Below are positions 9,721-23,100 of a stretch of 64,000 bases of DNA, one piece after another. Numbering within the stretch: the first letter of the stretch is position 1; every line of letters begins with the position of its first letter. Source of the stretch: Temnothorax longispinosus. Taxonomy: Eukaryota; Arthropoda; Insecta; Hymenoptera; Formicidae. The position numbers and the translations under genes are program-made. The stretch covers positions 19,089,341 to 19,153,340 of the forward strand of contig NC_092368.1 of assembly GCF_030848805.1 (NCBI RefSeq). Reading direction: 5' to 3'. The notes beneath the pieces were generated by a model. It saw only the letters and a program-made list of their open reading frames with translations. It was not told where the DNA came from and ran no database searches.

Positions 9721-12700
9721 GATGGGTTTCCGCGCGCGTAATACCTGAACCGGCGGTGATTAGTTAATTAAATTAGTTTCAGCGATTGAGAGAGAGTCGA
9801 CATCAGTAATACGAGTGCGCAAGAACCCCTTTCGGTGCGTTTGAAATGCTGCGGTTGCGTCTGAAGTCCGGAAAACCGGAAGCCTTTGTCGTGTCCTTTG
9901 AAATCGAACTGAAAAATGAAGGAACTCGGCGCACAGAGCGACAGTATTGCGTTTTCCGCCCCTGCGAATAAATACATGGCGACCGATCGCGCGGAAAAAG
10001 GCTAACGATGCAATTATAGCGTGTAAATGTAATTAAAACGTGCGCGTGGCAAATGGAGTTGCTTGAAAAATTCATATTCCCTATTTCTGAGAATTAATAA
10101 GACAAAATATTCTAAAAGCGTGGTCTCGAATCTCTAAAAGTTTTTTAACATAATTAAAATTACTCTCCGTAGTTACAACAAATCCTTAAAAAAATAACGT
10201 CAGGAAGATCGACAAATTGCATACACACGGCCACTGACCCAAAAATATAATTAATTTTGGTTGAAAAATATATTTTATGATCTTATTTCATCTATCTTAC
10301 AATTTTTACATTCTTTCTATTTCACTTTCTCTTCACATCGATATCTTTCCAAATCTTCAATCGCTGTTTTACGATACTTCTTTTCTCCTTAACCGGCTTA
10401 ACTCTTTAAGTCTTTGTCATTCTAATAGAGCGTTTCTCCTAAAGCTTTCAGAATATCGGGACAAATGTCTTTGACGAAATAAATTTTGCGCGACACAGAA
10501 TTGCGGTGATCGTCGAACTTGGCGACTTTTCTATGCCTGCCAAAACTCCACGCGGAGGTGCCCCTTTAGAAGGCGCGCTAAATAATTAAGAAATTCACTT
10601 AGGTCCCACATTCATCAGGACGATAAGCCGCGCCGGGATCGGACGTACTGTTCCTCGCCGGAGAATTAAGTCGTCGGAAACGGACAATAGTCATCGAAGA
10701 GACGCCTTTCGTAAGAAGCCTTTCGCGGTGCCACTTCGAAAAACAAGCCTTTCCCATTTCCGACAAAAGTCCCCGGCATCGACTCTTGTCCGCGCTCGAA
10801 TATCTCAGGGAGAAGCTTTCCGCTTCTGCGATTATACCGGAGGCTCTATTCATCGAGGAGCTTGACTCCTCGCGAACGAGAATTTCCAGTCACTCGCCTG
10901 AAAATTCAATAAATTTTGCAATGACTCCATTGTAATTTATTATGCGTTTGTCAGCAAGTACTTAATCCACTTCCGATCAATCGATCGAGGATCCGAGAAT
11001 GTGGCGATGAAGATCTGGATGTCCACAAAATTATTACTATTATTAGCCTGCCAATTCACAGAATTTAAACTATACAGATTTTTCTCGACTTCTCGAGATT
11101 CTCCAAGAATCTCCGTTTTTCTCGATCCTCAAGCATTTCTCTTCTGGCTCGCCGAGCTCGCGGAATCCCAAGATGCTCGTGCACTTAAAAAGATCCTAAA
11201 CGCTATCCCCCAGTCGCTCGTTAAACAATTCTCAGCCGCCGGCGGAACGTGCATTCTGCTGCTCGCCGAGTGAACCGGATGAATGTGCCAGATTTTGTTC
11301 CGGTCGAGCCGCGGGGTGTAACTCTCCGTCGCCAACGCGTGTGTCCCGACATAACCCACACTAAAGGAGACTCGAAGGGGTATGAATCGAGGAGGCGGAA
11401 GGGAAGGAAGGAGGATAGTCCGCGGAATGAGATCCTCCGTGGACGTACCGCGAGACTTCCCTTTCAGAAAACATCCCCGCCACGTCCTCTTGACCCTTCG
11501 CGCGCGACAGAAAGAAGATCGTGAATGTAAACCCTTTAATGGTCCCGCGAAGGCTTTTTGCCTTCGTCTCTTCAGGAATCCGCTCGCGCGCAACGCGATC
11601 GTCATTGAGACCGACGCGTGACATCGAATACTCAAAAAAGTCATGGTTTATTACTTGCCATTTAGATCGCTAAGAACTGTATCTTAACTCAACAATCATT
11701 AAATTTAAATAATTAAAAAATTTTGAAACCTATGTAAGTCTCAAAATTCCAAAAAAGACAATAATTAAAGAATTAAATCTGTGAATTCTTCAAATCTGTC
11801 GATTCCTTAAACTTGACAGCCGTCGCTCAGAGGTCGACGGTACTTTGATGCAAGAAGCTACGGTGATAAAGAAACTTCATATCTCTTGTAATTATAGAAT
11901 TTCTCAAACAATACATCTCAGGGAATCATTTTGAACGCAACGCACCGTCCGCTTTTTTAATTCCTCGATGTCGGCGACGAGAATAAAACTTCTTAACTTC
12001 TTACTGTTAATTGTGTGTAAGGCTTTGAAAAAATAAATTCAAAAGATACGTACATAAATGTTTCTTTCAGCATTGTCGATGCGTCGCTGCCTAAACCACC
12101 CCTTCTTGCGTTTTTCTCTCACCCTTTCTCTCATTTTCTTTTTCTCTCCCTCTATTGGGGACACTCGAAAAATCTCGTCGGGAGTCAAGATTACATCGGC
12201 TTCGGCATAATGTGACCCAAGATTTCGAGTGGGCCGTCAGTTTCGCCCCTTTCTTCTCTCGCCTCGACCTCGGCATTATGCCATGCGTATTCTTACGTTT
12301 CGCGACGTCGAGTACACGCCAGGCATTGACCTTTGCCCTCGTGTAAAAACGCGAAGGCTCCCTTTCTCGCGGAAGGGGGTTGCTGTCGATCGTGAAACAC
12401 TCTACTCATGGTTTTCTGTTATTGCAAAGCGGCACTATCGCCTCGCTGTTGAAAATACCGAAGTGCGCCGATTCTGATTTCACCGGAGAACTCTTTCTTA
12501 AAGTCTTTGAGAATTCAAGTCTAATTTTGCAAAATCACGCAGGCACGTCGTGCTCACAAGTGTCTCGTATTTTTATAGCATTCCGGTATCTCCGGGGACT
12601 CCCCGCAACGACGACATCGCGCGTCAACATCGAACAAATTAATCGAATCAGCGCACTGATTTACTGCGCGGGGCACCGACGGGGAGAAAAAAGCGTTCTC

Positions 12701-13480
12701 GCTCGTTAAACGCCGAACGTATGCCGTACACCACCATCGGTCTCAGTGGATGTTGATGTTGAGAGACGCAGCAACAGGGGGAAACGGAGAAAGGAGCGAT
12801 CGCGGAGGGTCGACGAAGCGAGAAGCGTATGTTTTGTCTCCGACGGTGCGGTGGGGCGATGATTGATGACGCGGTTAATGATATATTTTATTAGATAGAC
12901 ACTTTGGAGGGTCAATAGAGACAACGCGAGAAGATGAATAATAACTGCATCGCGGCGACGCTTATTAGAATTACTCTCGCTGATGTTATCTGTGTCGGGC
13001 CCGGTTCCTCGATGATGATATCTCATTGCTGCGGAGCGACGCTAACGCCTGAGCTCTCGTCCTGATTTTTCGCATGCGTAATTTCCTCTTCTCACGCTTG
13101 GATATTAATATTAACGTAACAGTACAATTATGACACTAATAACGAGAAAATGTGAGAATTAAATCATATTTGCCCGTCGAAAATTAAATTTACAACAGCA
13201 TATGATTAATTCTTTATTTAACAAAAATCACGCGATGTCACGTAAAATTTATATCAATAATATACGGGACGAAAGAGGTAAATCGTCGATTGTTAACACG
13301 GCCGCGGATTTGTCGAGAAACAAAGGGCGTCCCGATGATGCGTGACAAAAGCCGCACTTTCCGGATTATCTTATTAGCGCGGAAAGCCCATTTTCTCCTG
13401 CACGGTAATGCACGCTATAAATATGTGAGGAAGAATCAAGAGGCCTATGCCATGCGCGTACAATCGGGATCACAATAGTC
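9721..13480. other. CpG-rich non-coding islands
   Basis: Blocks at about 9770-10070, 10480-10870, 11080-11640, 12080-12720 and 12720-13080 are rich in CG dinucleotides, separated by AT-rich spacers. They contain several overlapping open frames of 60-170 codons on both strands, none with a recognisable domain or splice-supported structure. In insects such CpG-rich blocks within deserts are often regulatory, but that is inference. Confidence 0.45.
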
Positions 13481-13845
13481 CGGCGATAGAGATAGATTCC
13501 TTAATACATTATTTACGATTATTGCTCGGCTTATTACTCGACTAATTTATCGGTTGGTTAGTTTATTGATCGTCGTACCTTTTCACGCACGACGAAAATT
13601 GTTATTGATCATCGCCAGCCCTCGTCACATTGATATTTAAATCCAAATTTCTTAAAATATCAACTTGACGTTATTAGCAAGACATTGATTAAAATTCTCG
13701 TGCTAAATAATTCTTCGGTTGACAAAATAAAAAATGAAAAGATGAAATACCTAAATATTCATAAAAGAATTTGCTGTAGAGAGAGAAGAAGGAATCAAAA
13801 AATTTGTGTTTCTAGCAATATGTTTGATAAATTATCTGATATAAG

Positions 13846-14826
13846 AAATGAGCCGAACAAAAACTTTCTACCTCGTTTTTTGTTGTAGCCAATTGTTTTT
13901 TTTGCAAAATATGTCAAACCGCGTCAATTTTATTGAGAAATTTATAATTGTGATAAATTCAACCGTGCTGTTTAATCTCCTTAATTAGTATAGTTATCCT
14001 TTTCAAAATCTTAAATAGTAGTAGGAATCAAATGATTGTTTTTAAGCGACGCGTCCTTTTAATTTTCCTTATAACTATATTATTTTTGTAATTTAAGCGA
14101 ATGTTTTTCGAGAAATCATATTTGAAAGTCTTAAGTATTAAAAATTAAAAACACAATTTACAGAAAAATTTACTTTTCTAAATGTTCTCTATTTCAGCCT
14201 CCATTTGATAATAAAGTTTCTATTCAAGATTGTTACGGACAGTTTGAAATATTTCTGACGTTAAGGTCATATAGTCACATTTAAGTGACTTACAACGTTA
14301 TCTGATTTTTCTCTATTTTATTTTTTTCTTTTAAAAAATTACTTGAAAAGTAAAATCTATGTCGGATTCCGTAGAAAAGATCTATGTTAAAAGTGGTGGA
14401 TGAGTACCATAGAATAAGAAATGTTTCCGCAAAAATATCTGCAACAACATAGACAGTGACTTTATTATTGTACAGAGATTGATGAACATTTCGAACATTT
14501 AGTGAAGTAAATTTTGTTGTAAATTTTTAATGTTTAATACCTAAGACTCTTAATGCAATTTGTCTGGGAGAAACAATAACTCATAAAAGAAACCATTAAA
14601 AAAGACAAGATACGGCTCTAAAAAGATTTAAAAGACCTTTAAAACAATAGATCTCTTGTCTCCTATTGTTATTTAAGATTTTTGGAAGGACAACTACCCT
14701 AATCAAGAGTATGAAGTAGTCCGGCTGAATTTCTCACAATTACACATTCCTCTTTAGCAAGTTTCACATAAATCAGTTGATTAAAAAAAAAAAACTGAGA
14801 GGTAGAAAGTTTTTGTTGACTCATTT
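13846..14826. mobile_element. Degenerate DNA transposon with about 28-bp inverted ends
   Basis: The left end (13846-13874) and right end (14799-14826) are inverted copies sharing ACAAAAACTTTCTACCTC and an outer ATGAG. They enclose about 980 AT-rich bases. Near the right end a plus-strand frame reads about IDEHFEHLVK then stop (14478-14510), after earlier stops. This resembles the HFEHL tail found in some insect DDE transposases. A flanking target duplication is not clear. The element is probably a dead transposon. Confidence 0.5.
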
Positions 14827-14829
14827 TGT

Positions 14830-16080
14830 ATAGCTAGAAAAATTCCATTCTACCATGTCATTGCCATATCTAATAGCAGATACTATCTACCACCTAAGCC
14901 TATCCTTTTGTTTCTAATTGCTTCGAGCTTCGTCAGTTGACGATTGTCGATGAATATCGGGACGCAAAAAGACGCGAATGCGTTTTGCGGGACGTAGTCG
15001 AGGATAGGCGTCATCCAATTAGCATTAATTACTGGTTTCTTTTAATTAGTAAGCTCGCTTGAAATGTCGCACATATCATTTTCGTTCTCCCTCCCGCCAT
15101 CCGCTCCTCTTCCCCGCGGCGCGAGAACGCATCGTTTTATCGGATATCAGACGAATGCTTTCCTGCAGGATGATTTTCTTCACGAACGCGATTTTTGCGC
15201 TCTTTGGGACACGTAATGTTGCCGCAATCCATCGCGTCCAATCGCTTAATTACGCGGCGATTACGACAGATAGATTTTAATTACCGATCGCCCATTGTTC
15301 ATGTCTCCAACGCAATCGTGTTCTTATTATCCCCGAATGGCACAAACGTTTCTCTTTTTCCAATTTCCGAGAACATGTACATACGTAATGCTGGATGTTC
15401 TTTGTTACGGTTACGCATGTCGTCCTTTTGTTTTCCATGATATGCAGTAATATATCCAAAAAAAGGTCAACTGCTCCAAAAGAAAATACATTGCTCTTAA
15501 CAAAATTTAAAATTCTAAAGAACTAATTTTTTTTCTATTTTAAAAGGAAGTAAAAAAGTCCTTAGTCCTTGTCATTGTATTTATTATATAGTATTATTAG
15601 CATTCAATTTTACATTTTCGATCAAATTGACATATTATTCACAAATCTGTCAAAATGTTTTTTTTTCTTTAATTGAAAAGGTTTAAGTCCTAATATATCT
15701 TTTCAAAGAAACTGGTCATTTCTTTGTGAAAAATTGCCATTTAAAATTTATTTTCAAGATAATACAAAACCATAAAATATGTGAAACCTACCTTTTGTAA
15801 CTTTAAATAGAAAAAGACAAACGGACTACCAGCCTTTTAGATTTTAGGTCGGCATTGATGTGCCTCGGTTAATAAATTAGACACACGCGTTTATCTCAGA
15901 CCAAAAAAATTAACCATGATTGTTAACTGATTGACCTTGTCATAAATACTGAAAAAAATGTTCTCCTCATGGTCTTTCCCGCATTGTATTGTTTCTTTTA
16001 TATAGCCTTTTTACCTAGAAAAAAAATTAACTTGCAAGTTAAACTTGCAATAGAGAGATTTATATGAAAAGCGTGACAAT
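14830..16080. other. Intergenic sequence, mixed composition
   Basis: A CpG-richer block at 14930-15420 has overlapping chance frames of about 60-80 codons. The rest is AT-rich. A short palindromic motif (AACTTGCAAGTT) lies at about 16028-16039. No gene is supported. Confidence 0.4.
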
Positions 16081-16512
16081 CGAGATTGACGGCGACTGAT
16101 GCCGCTTACCGAATCTGTACTACGGGCACGCCGCTGTTTTCCCCCGCGAGTATTTTGACGGAATTAATACCGGAGAAAGGGACAGATCATCCGAGATTAG
16201 TTAACGCAAACTGTCGGTGCAACGTGATCTTAGTTAGCCGAGATGGGTTTACAAAAGCAGCGGCTTGGGAGCCGATCCGATCGCTACCGAAGCTCGGTGC
16301 TCGCGTGACTGTGCAAACAAGTGGCACGTCGAGAATGTTTGTTAATGATAATGACCATTAGAACGTCGGGGTCCGGCCGCGCGCAGAATCCCCTCGCGAT
16401 GATTCTTCCACTTAGCGCTCGGCGCGCTCGCCCGAGAGAGCTCCCGTCTTATGTTTGCCCGATGATAACAAAGGACTTCACGATCTCGCCTCTGCCTCCG
16501 ACATCCGAAAAC
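16080..16512. other. CpG-rich non-coding block
   Basis: Open frames of about 90-100 codons run through this block and into the adjoining GA repeat. They have no recognisable domain. Nothing else is seen. Confidence 0.35.

Positions 16513-16590
<78 letters not shown>
16513..16590. repeat. (GA)n microsatellite
   Basis: About 39 GA units with a single interruption (GAAAGA). Overlapping frames encoding Arg-Glu or Ser-Leu repeats are artefacts of it. Confidence 0.97.
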
Positions 16591-16593
<3 letters not shown>

Positions 16594-16599
16594 GACAAT

Positions 16600-17510
16600 T
16601 GTAACAATTGATCGGTATGTTCCTTTTTGGACAAATATTTTCATTAACTCCGCCGTCGTCCGTCTATTTATCCTAAACTCGCGCCTGTCATCTGATTCTT
16701 TCCTTCGAGAGGACTTGTCCGTTTTGAAGGTTTGACATTTTCTACTGCAACTCTCGCGGGTTTAAGGAGAGGCCCTTGCTGATTATTATTATGCGATAGA
16801 TCTCTCATAGAGTATATGATATTACCGAATAAAGGTGATATAGAGCTAAAGTTGTATCGATAACTATTATGTAGCTTTAACTTCAGGTATACACGTTTTT
16901 CGCATACGTATAGACACCACATTGAAGTTTGGAGGGCCGCTATTCTTTTCACCAAAACCCTCGAGTATATAAATTACCGTATTTAGACTGCCTTTTTTTC
17001 TTCCTACCGTAAAAAGTAGGAAAATACGTACATTCATTCAGAATTAGTCTAAAATTATAATAAGTACCAATAATGAAGTGTTGAAAAAATGCATCATTCT
17101 ATGACTGGTAGATTCCAGTTTCAAACTTTACTTGATGTCTCAATCGACACCCTAGAGTGTATGCCTAGGTTTAACGCCGCAAAAATGTGATTGTGAAACA
17201 AGAATATGAATCATAGCGAATTATGACTCAAATTAAGAATGATATAAATCTATATAATTTAAACTAACCTAAATTAAGAATATTATATTTAAGAAGTTAA
17301 AAACTATTTATTAAACTGTAGAAAATGTTATATTGAATCTTTATTGATTCTTAACTATTTTTCGAAAATCTGAAAAAAAAGTATTCATTCTTTACAAAAA
17401 TTTTATCATCTCTTTTATGCAAATTTGTAATTTCCATGAGATTGGATCATTCATTTTTTCACATATCTAAAGCTGTTTATTAAATTTGTAAAATTAATTC
17501 AATTTACTTA
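16600..17510. other. Intergenic sequence, no gene
   Basis: GC-balanced up to about 16970, then AT-rich. The hairpin TTCCTACCGTAAAAAGTAGGAA lies near 17001-17022. No gene is visible. Confidence 0.4.
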
Positions 17511-17513
17511 ATA

Positions 17514-17994
17514 GGGTAACTCGAGGGAATATGCCATACTTAAGAAAAATTTAATTTTTTTTTCCTATTTTTCTTTCTTTTTGAGGTATCTTTGCATACT
17601 GGTCTTCTTTTTCTTTCGTTTATCTGTTATTTATATATGGTTTTAATGAAATATTTTGATTCTTTACTATTAAAAAGAAAGAAATGTACAAAAGTGTCGC
17701 AAAAGTGGCATATTACCCCCATGTGGGGGTAATTTCAATAACACACTAAGAAAATTCTAAAAAGCACGTTGTCATACTTGTCATACTGTTTTACCCCATA
17801 AAAACTATAATACTGACAGGAAGTAAGTAAAACTTGGGCAAAACCAGATATAAACCAGATATAAAACCAGATATTGGTCAGATATAATATTTTTAACAAT
17901 TTCACAGTATTTACAACAACGCTCCTAGCCGTAGCTTTGTTAAACATAACGAAGTGGCATATTCCCCACACTGGCATATTCCCCCCAGTTACCA
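17514..17994. mobile_element. 481-bp MITE with GGTAAC-type inverted ends, TA-flanked
   Basis: The left end starts GGGTAACTCGAGGGAATATG. The right end, reversed, starts TGGTAACTGGGGGGAATATG. They match at most positions over about 23 bases. TA flanks both sides (17512-17513 and 17995-17996). The interior holds repeated TGGCATATTCCCC motifs (17955, 17972) and a TGGCATATTACCCCC copy joined to the palindrome TTACCCCC-ATGT-GGGGGTAA (17713-17732). There is no coding capacity. The ends resemble those of the element at 27360-28380. Confidence 0.72.
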
Positions 17995-17999
17995 TATAT

Positions 18000-18347
18000 C
18001 TGATAATAATAACAATTTCATGAAAAGAGTTTTGAAAGGAATTTCTAACTGGTAAAATTCTCAAATAAGTTCTTATGAAACTTTCATGATTTTGTGACGA
18101 ATTTTGTTGGGTCGGAACCCCTCGACGCTCGCTCACGGAATTCGTTGTGGATACACGAGATCCCACGGGGTCCTCCAGTCGCCATTAGTACGTGACGAAT
18201 TTTACACGTTGGTGAGAATTACATTAGAGCGGATGACTCCGCGAAGGCCCTTCCCCCGCTCATCAAAGGGACACTTCCCGGGCGCGTTTATAAGCGTACG
18301 AAATTAATTTCGTTCCACGTATAGATCGCGGCGATCGCGGCCGAGAG

Positions 18348-18387
<40 letters not shown>

Positions 18388-20100
18388 TTTGTTTTCGTTT
18401 ACTTTTGTTTACGGCGTTTCCCTCTTTCACTACACAGCCGCATGATTTCTAATACACGATATAATCCGGACGATTATTCGTGTTAACGTATGTGTCATCG
18501 GCTAACCATCGGCGTTAAATAGAAAATTATGCACCTGTCGTTGTCCAAACCAGTCCTAGAAATTAACCGTTCTTGTGCGACGCACAAAGCGATATACACG
18601 ACGCTATTTACAAGCTGGCTTTACACATCATTCGCGTTTCCAGGGAATTTCTGTAGAGCTGAGAAACACAATAATTGAAGAAACGGTACAGCGTTGGGTA
18701 AAAATAAAACGTACGTCAGCAGGATTACTAATATAATATTTAAAGTGAGACGTTTTTCCAACGTTACTTGAAATTTTTATGTCAAGTTAGATTGTATATA
18801 CTCGCTGCTGATAGAAAATTTAAATATCTGGACGTTTTTAACTATTAAGAAATTCACGAGAAATGACGCAATTTAAAAAGGAGAAGGTACGCGAACATGC
18901 GTGCTCTCTTTTATTACTAATTAATTACTAACTCCAATTCAAATTGCTCTTAACTACGTGGTGCTAATAAATTATATAGCTTCCTCCGTCTCTGAATACC
19001 TCCGTCTTCCAAGAAGTGCCGTTTCCTAATCAAGTTAGGGCAATAGGATTCCCTAACGCGGAAAGAGACGGAGGTGTTAATGCGATCAAGTCTCGCAAAC
19101 AAACGTGTCATTAAATCCTCGCGGTGGTTTCGCGGAGGCCTCTCTTGAGGACGAGAGGCTTCAAAGACGACGACAAGTCCGCGCTGCCCGCAAAGACGTG
19201 CACGCGTGTTCGCGTGTGTGCGCGACGGGGCAACCTTGCCCCGTCCGTGCATAAACAAAATGGCCCATAAAACCTCGAGGCGCTAATCCGCGCAGAATGC
19301 CGCCGCGAGGATATTGTCAAACCCTCCTGCGGGCCCGTTCACTCCGCAGGAGGACCAGCTGATTCATGCGGCCATATTTCACGTCTTTATGCATTCGCGA
19401 ATATTTCAGGGCCCCGTCGTGCCGGGGAGGGCCGGGAAGGCAGCCTTCGACTTGGTATCAACCGCGCAAAATTTCGTATTAAGAGTCTATCGATTCGCTC
19501 GGCGGAGAATAGTCTTGTAATAGGCTCATAATTAATTATAATCTAATTAAATTGAAATGATCAAGATTTCGCTCTTTAAATGCAGCAATGCATAATTCGT
19601 AATAATATTTTAACAATTATTCACATATTATCCCAGTCAGAAAAGATTCAATTTCAAATTTGTATAAACAAAAACAACATAATATCCATATTTGTTATAG
19701 ATATTAAGCTTAAAGATAATAAAATGAGATTATCGATCGAAATTTAATAAAATTATTAAAACTTCGTAAACGCGTCGTTGGGGCACATTGGTCGTAACAT
19801 AAAAATATAATAGGCACGACTTTTAGTTTCATTCGGATCAAACCGGTCCCTCGATGGCAAACTACGCAGCGGCCGATAGTAAAAAATTCATAGGCAACCG
19901 GCTCAGTGCGCATTCCGGTATCCCGTCAGGAGACAATAATCGCTACCGTGTCCCCCTGGACCCCGTCCTGGACTTCCACTCGATTGAATCACCGCTGTCT
20001 TATCCAGTTGCCGATGGTCAGGAGCCCAGGCAAGTGAGAGGAGGGTGCATCGCTATCGTGCATCGACAAAGGGACATGTGTCGCATGATGCGAGCACGGC
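18000..20100. other. CpG-rich and AT-rich non-coding blocks
   Basis: The CpG-rich parts are 18100-18350, 18950-19510 and 19850-20140. No splice-supported or domain-bearing frame is seen. Confidence 0.4.
18343..18384. repeat. (GA)n microsatellite
   Basis: About 20 GA units, slightly impure at the left end. Confidence 0.95.
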
Positions 20101-23100
20101 CATTGTGCCACGATTCGGAACGATTAGGAGCCACTAAATAGTCTGGACTGATCCACTCAGCCCGAGACGAGCTCGTTTCACCTCGGGACACCTCTCTCAA
20201 TCCCACAAAGGCGAATGCATCGGATAAATAAGCACGGGAATCGAAGGGGGGAGGAGGATGAGGGAGAAGGGGGGGCGCAGAAGCTGAGGGGGAGGACTGA
20301 TGTAAGGGACGAGGATTGGACGTGGAGGAAGATGCGTCGGGAAAGATGGGAATCTCCTCGATGCTTAGATACATCGGGATATCAAAGTGTCGGAGACGCG
20401 CGCGCGATAACTTTTCCTTTTCTCCGATCGCCTTCGATTCGTAATTTAATTATTGCTTTACGAACGACGCGATATTCTATTTTTTTCACCGCAATTTCAC
20501 GAACCCGCTTGAAACAGGCGTCTTCATTTGGCTCGACTATCTGTCCAAAATCTGTCGCCCTAACATTCGACTTTCTAATTTGTCTGTCCTCTCTGTCTGT
20601 TCCTCTCCATTCTCAGAGATTTCCTTTTTTTCCCCTCTCTTTTCTACTCTCCGTTATTTACGTTTATCCTGCTGATTTATTCGTTACAAAAGAAATTAAA
20701 CGATTGAGAGTCGGGCGAGGGAGGCGCACAGGGTAGGAGCCGGTTTCTGAAGAATCCGAAAGATCATAGCCGGCCGCCGGTTCCAGCATCATGGAGCCGG
20801 TGTAGCGCGGGTCGCTCCTCCCGGCCTCCGCTAATATCCACACCAGCAACAATCACGGATTAATGGCATTGTCCGCGCGTATCTACTCGAAATGTACGGG
20901 CGCGCGCAGGTCTATGGGTGTATATATACGCACATAGAGACCGGTGATGCATCGACAATGGGGAATGGGCTCTGTTCGGCGACCCAACGAGGTATTACCG
21001 GGCGAACAAGCATGCAGTTTGTCCCCCATTGTCGCCGCTCGATACAGTGGGAATAACGCACCCACCCGCTGTATTTGCAGTATTCGGTTCGCCGTGTCCG
21101 CCCGCTGTTTGCCGTCGCGAGTCTTCTTACCCCCGCGTTATATCCGATTTCAAGTCGGCCATTGTCACGACGTTGTCGCCGTTCGGATGCCTGACGCGGG
21201 TATAACGCAATCGTTTCCCCGCTCGCGCGAGAGAAAGAGAACCCGAAGTGTTTCCGCATCCGTGTATCTACCCGGCGCCATTGACGGCACGATTATTAAT
21301 ACACAACTTTGTTGTTCGAAACTACGAATCGCAGTCGCGAAACGGGACGTCTTTAAAGAAACGCCCTTCTGTTATCCTAACAAGATTAGAATTCCGACGG
21401 TCTACGGACGTGCTTAAGTATTTGTTCGAGGGAAGACCAATGTTTCGCGATATTTCACGATCAAGGATAAAGCGTGGAGAAACGAAAAAAAGGAACTCGG
21501 GGCCCACGGGATAAACGAGGACAGGGGGGGGGGCAGAGAAGCGCCCAGTGCAGCGGCCGGGGGCACGCAGCGCCGTTAGGTGTACACAATCCACGGACAA
21601 TGGGCGCCGGAGCGCGGAACAATGCGGTATACAAGCGACGTCACAATGCGGGGATCAGCGAAACAACGAACGGTCTCACTGCGGATTACAAGCAGATGCG
21701 CGGCCTCGGCGCGCCGCGCGCCGCAGCGGCCGAGAGCCGCTCCTCTTCTCCGGCCAGCCAGCCGCCCGAAGTTGAATCGACGCTCCGATCTCCGATCCGT
21801 TCGTTTAGCTTCATTAGCTTGGGAATAAATTAACGCGATCAATGGCAAATCCGAGAAATATGTCGATATTAATTCAAGAAATAAATAGAGGAAGAATAAA
21901 GTTTGCGTCGATTATACCAATCCTCGTTTATAATCGATATTCTCGCCGCCGCCGATGCGTTCGACGCTCGCAATCTCTTCTCCGCGACGCTAAACGAGGC
22001 GCTTTGTCAACACGTGGACAATCCTCAAGATAGTTTGACAATGCTACCCCTCTGGACATCCCCGGCGGCCCCCGTTTCCTCTTCCGTCTGCTCCTCCGCG
22101 GTCACATAACGCGCACACCCACCGTACGGCGAGTCCACCACCCTCTCGAGCCCGAGGCAATTTTGTCCGCAATTTTGTTCTACGCCGTCTTCGGGTGGCC
22201 GACAATCGCCAATAAGCCGCTCAACTGAGATCCAATTTAAACCGTTAATTACTACAGAGCTTGGTTCATTGCCTCCCTCTTCCCCCGTCTCTTCTTCCTC
22301 TCTATCGTCATATCACTTCCTCCAGCCACCCTACCACAACCGCAGCTACCGTCCTCCCGCCCCCCTCGCCACCCCCCGACTCGCCTCTATCTCGGCTACC
22401 ATCCAGCCGCGAGAGCGCACGGAATGGCAGTGTATTTTTCCAATTTAAAATCCTATCTCTTAATTTCCTACGTGTCACCACCGCGTCTGGGGATTTTTAC
22501 GGAAGCGATCGTATCGCCGAGCAGCTCTCACTGTTCCTATGCGAGAGCACCGATACCGATTCTATCTGGTTTATTTTTTCTCTCTCTTTCTCCCCCCCTC
22601 TCTCTCTCTCTCTCTTTCTCTCTCTGCTTGCCTTCTGCCTCACCCCCTTCGGCATTCGCCTTTTTTCAATCGCGCTCGACGCGACGCGCGAGGGAAATTG
22701 CGCGGAACGAACGGCCCTTCCATCTTGACGTTCTCGTGATCGTCCTCGTCTGTCGTGACAGTGGGTCGAATCCGCGCCATTACGTTAACATCGAGCTCAC
22801 ATTCATTTGAAGGTTCGGCTCTGAAAGTGGCATTTACATGACACTCGCAAGTGCCATTCAAAAGTTTCGCGCGCTCGTCGAAAGTAAAAAAAAGATTTTC
22901 AGGTATTTTGGAACTTGGAGATCAAAACGATCGACTTCTCGAAATTTTTGCGAGCTTGTATAGACCTTCATGATTCGCAAATTCTGCTGCAAAAAGGCAA
23001 ATTCCCGAAAATGCGAAGCTTCGTAAGTAAAAAAAAAAGGAATTTTTCTCCTTGTTTGTTTGTCCATCCCTTTGACAATGTTATACATTTCTTCTTCAGA

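Noticed and set aside
11129..11644. Minus-strand frame of 171 codons
   Set aside because: Opposite and offset frames are also open and no family is recognised.
16321..16644. Arg-Glu and Ser-Leu repeat frames on both strands
   Set aside because: Produced by the (GA)n repeat.
20215..20736. Plus-strand frame of 173 codons
   Set aside because: It begins in a G-rich, low-complexity tract and ends Ser/Phe/Leu-rich, with no recognisable family. Treated as chance.
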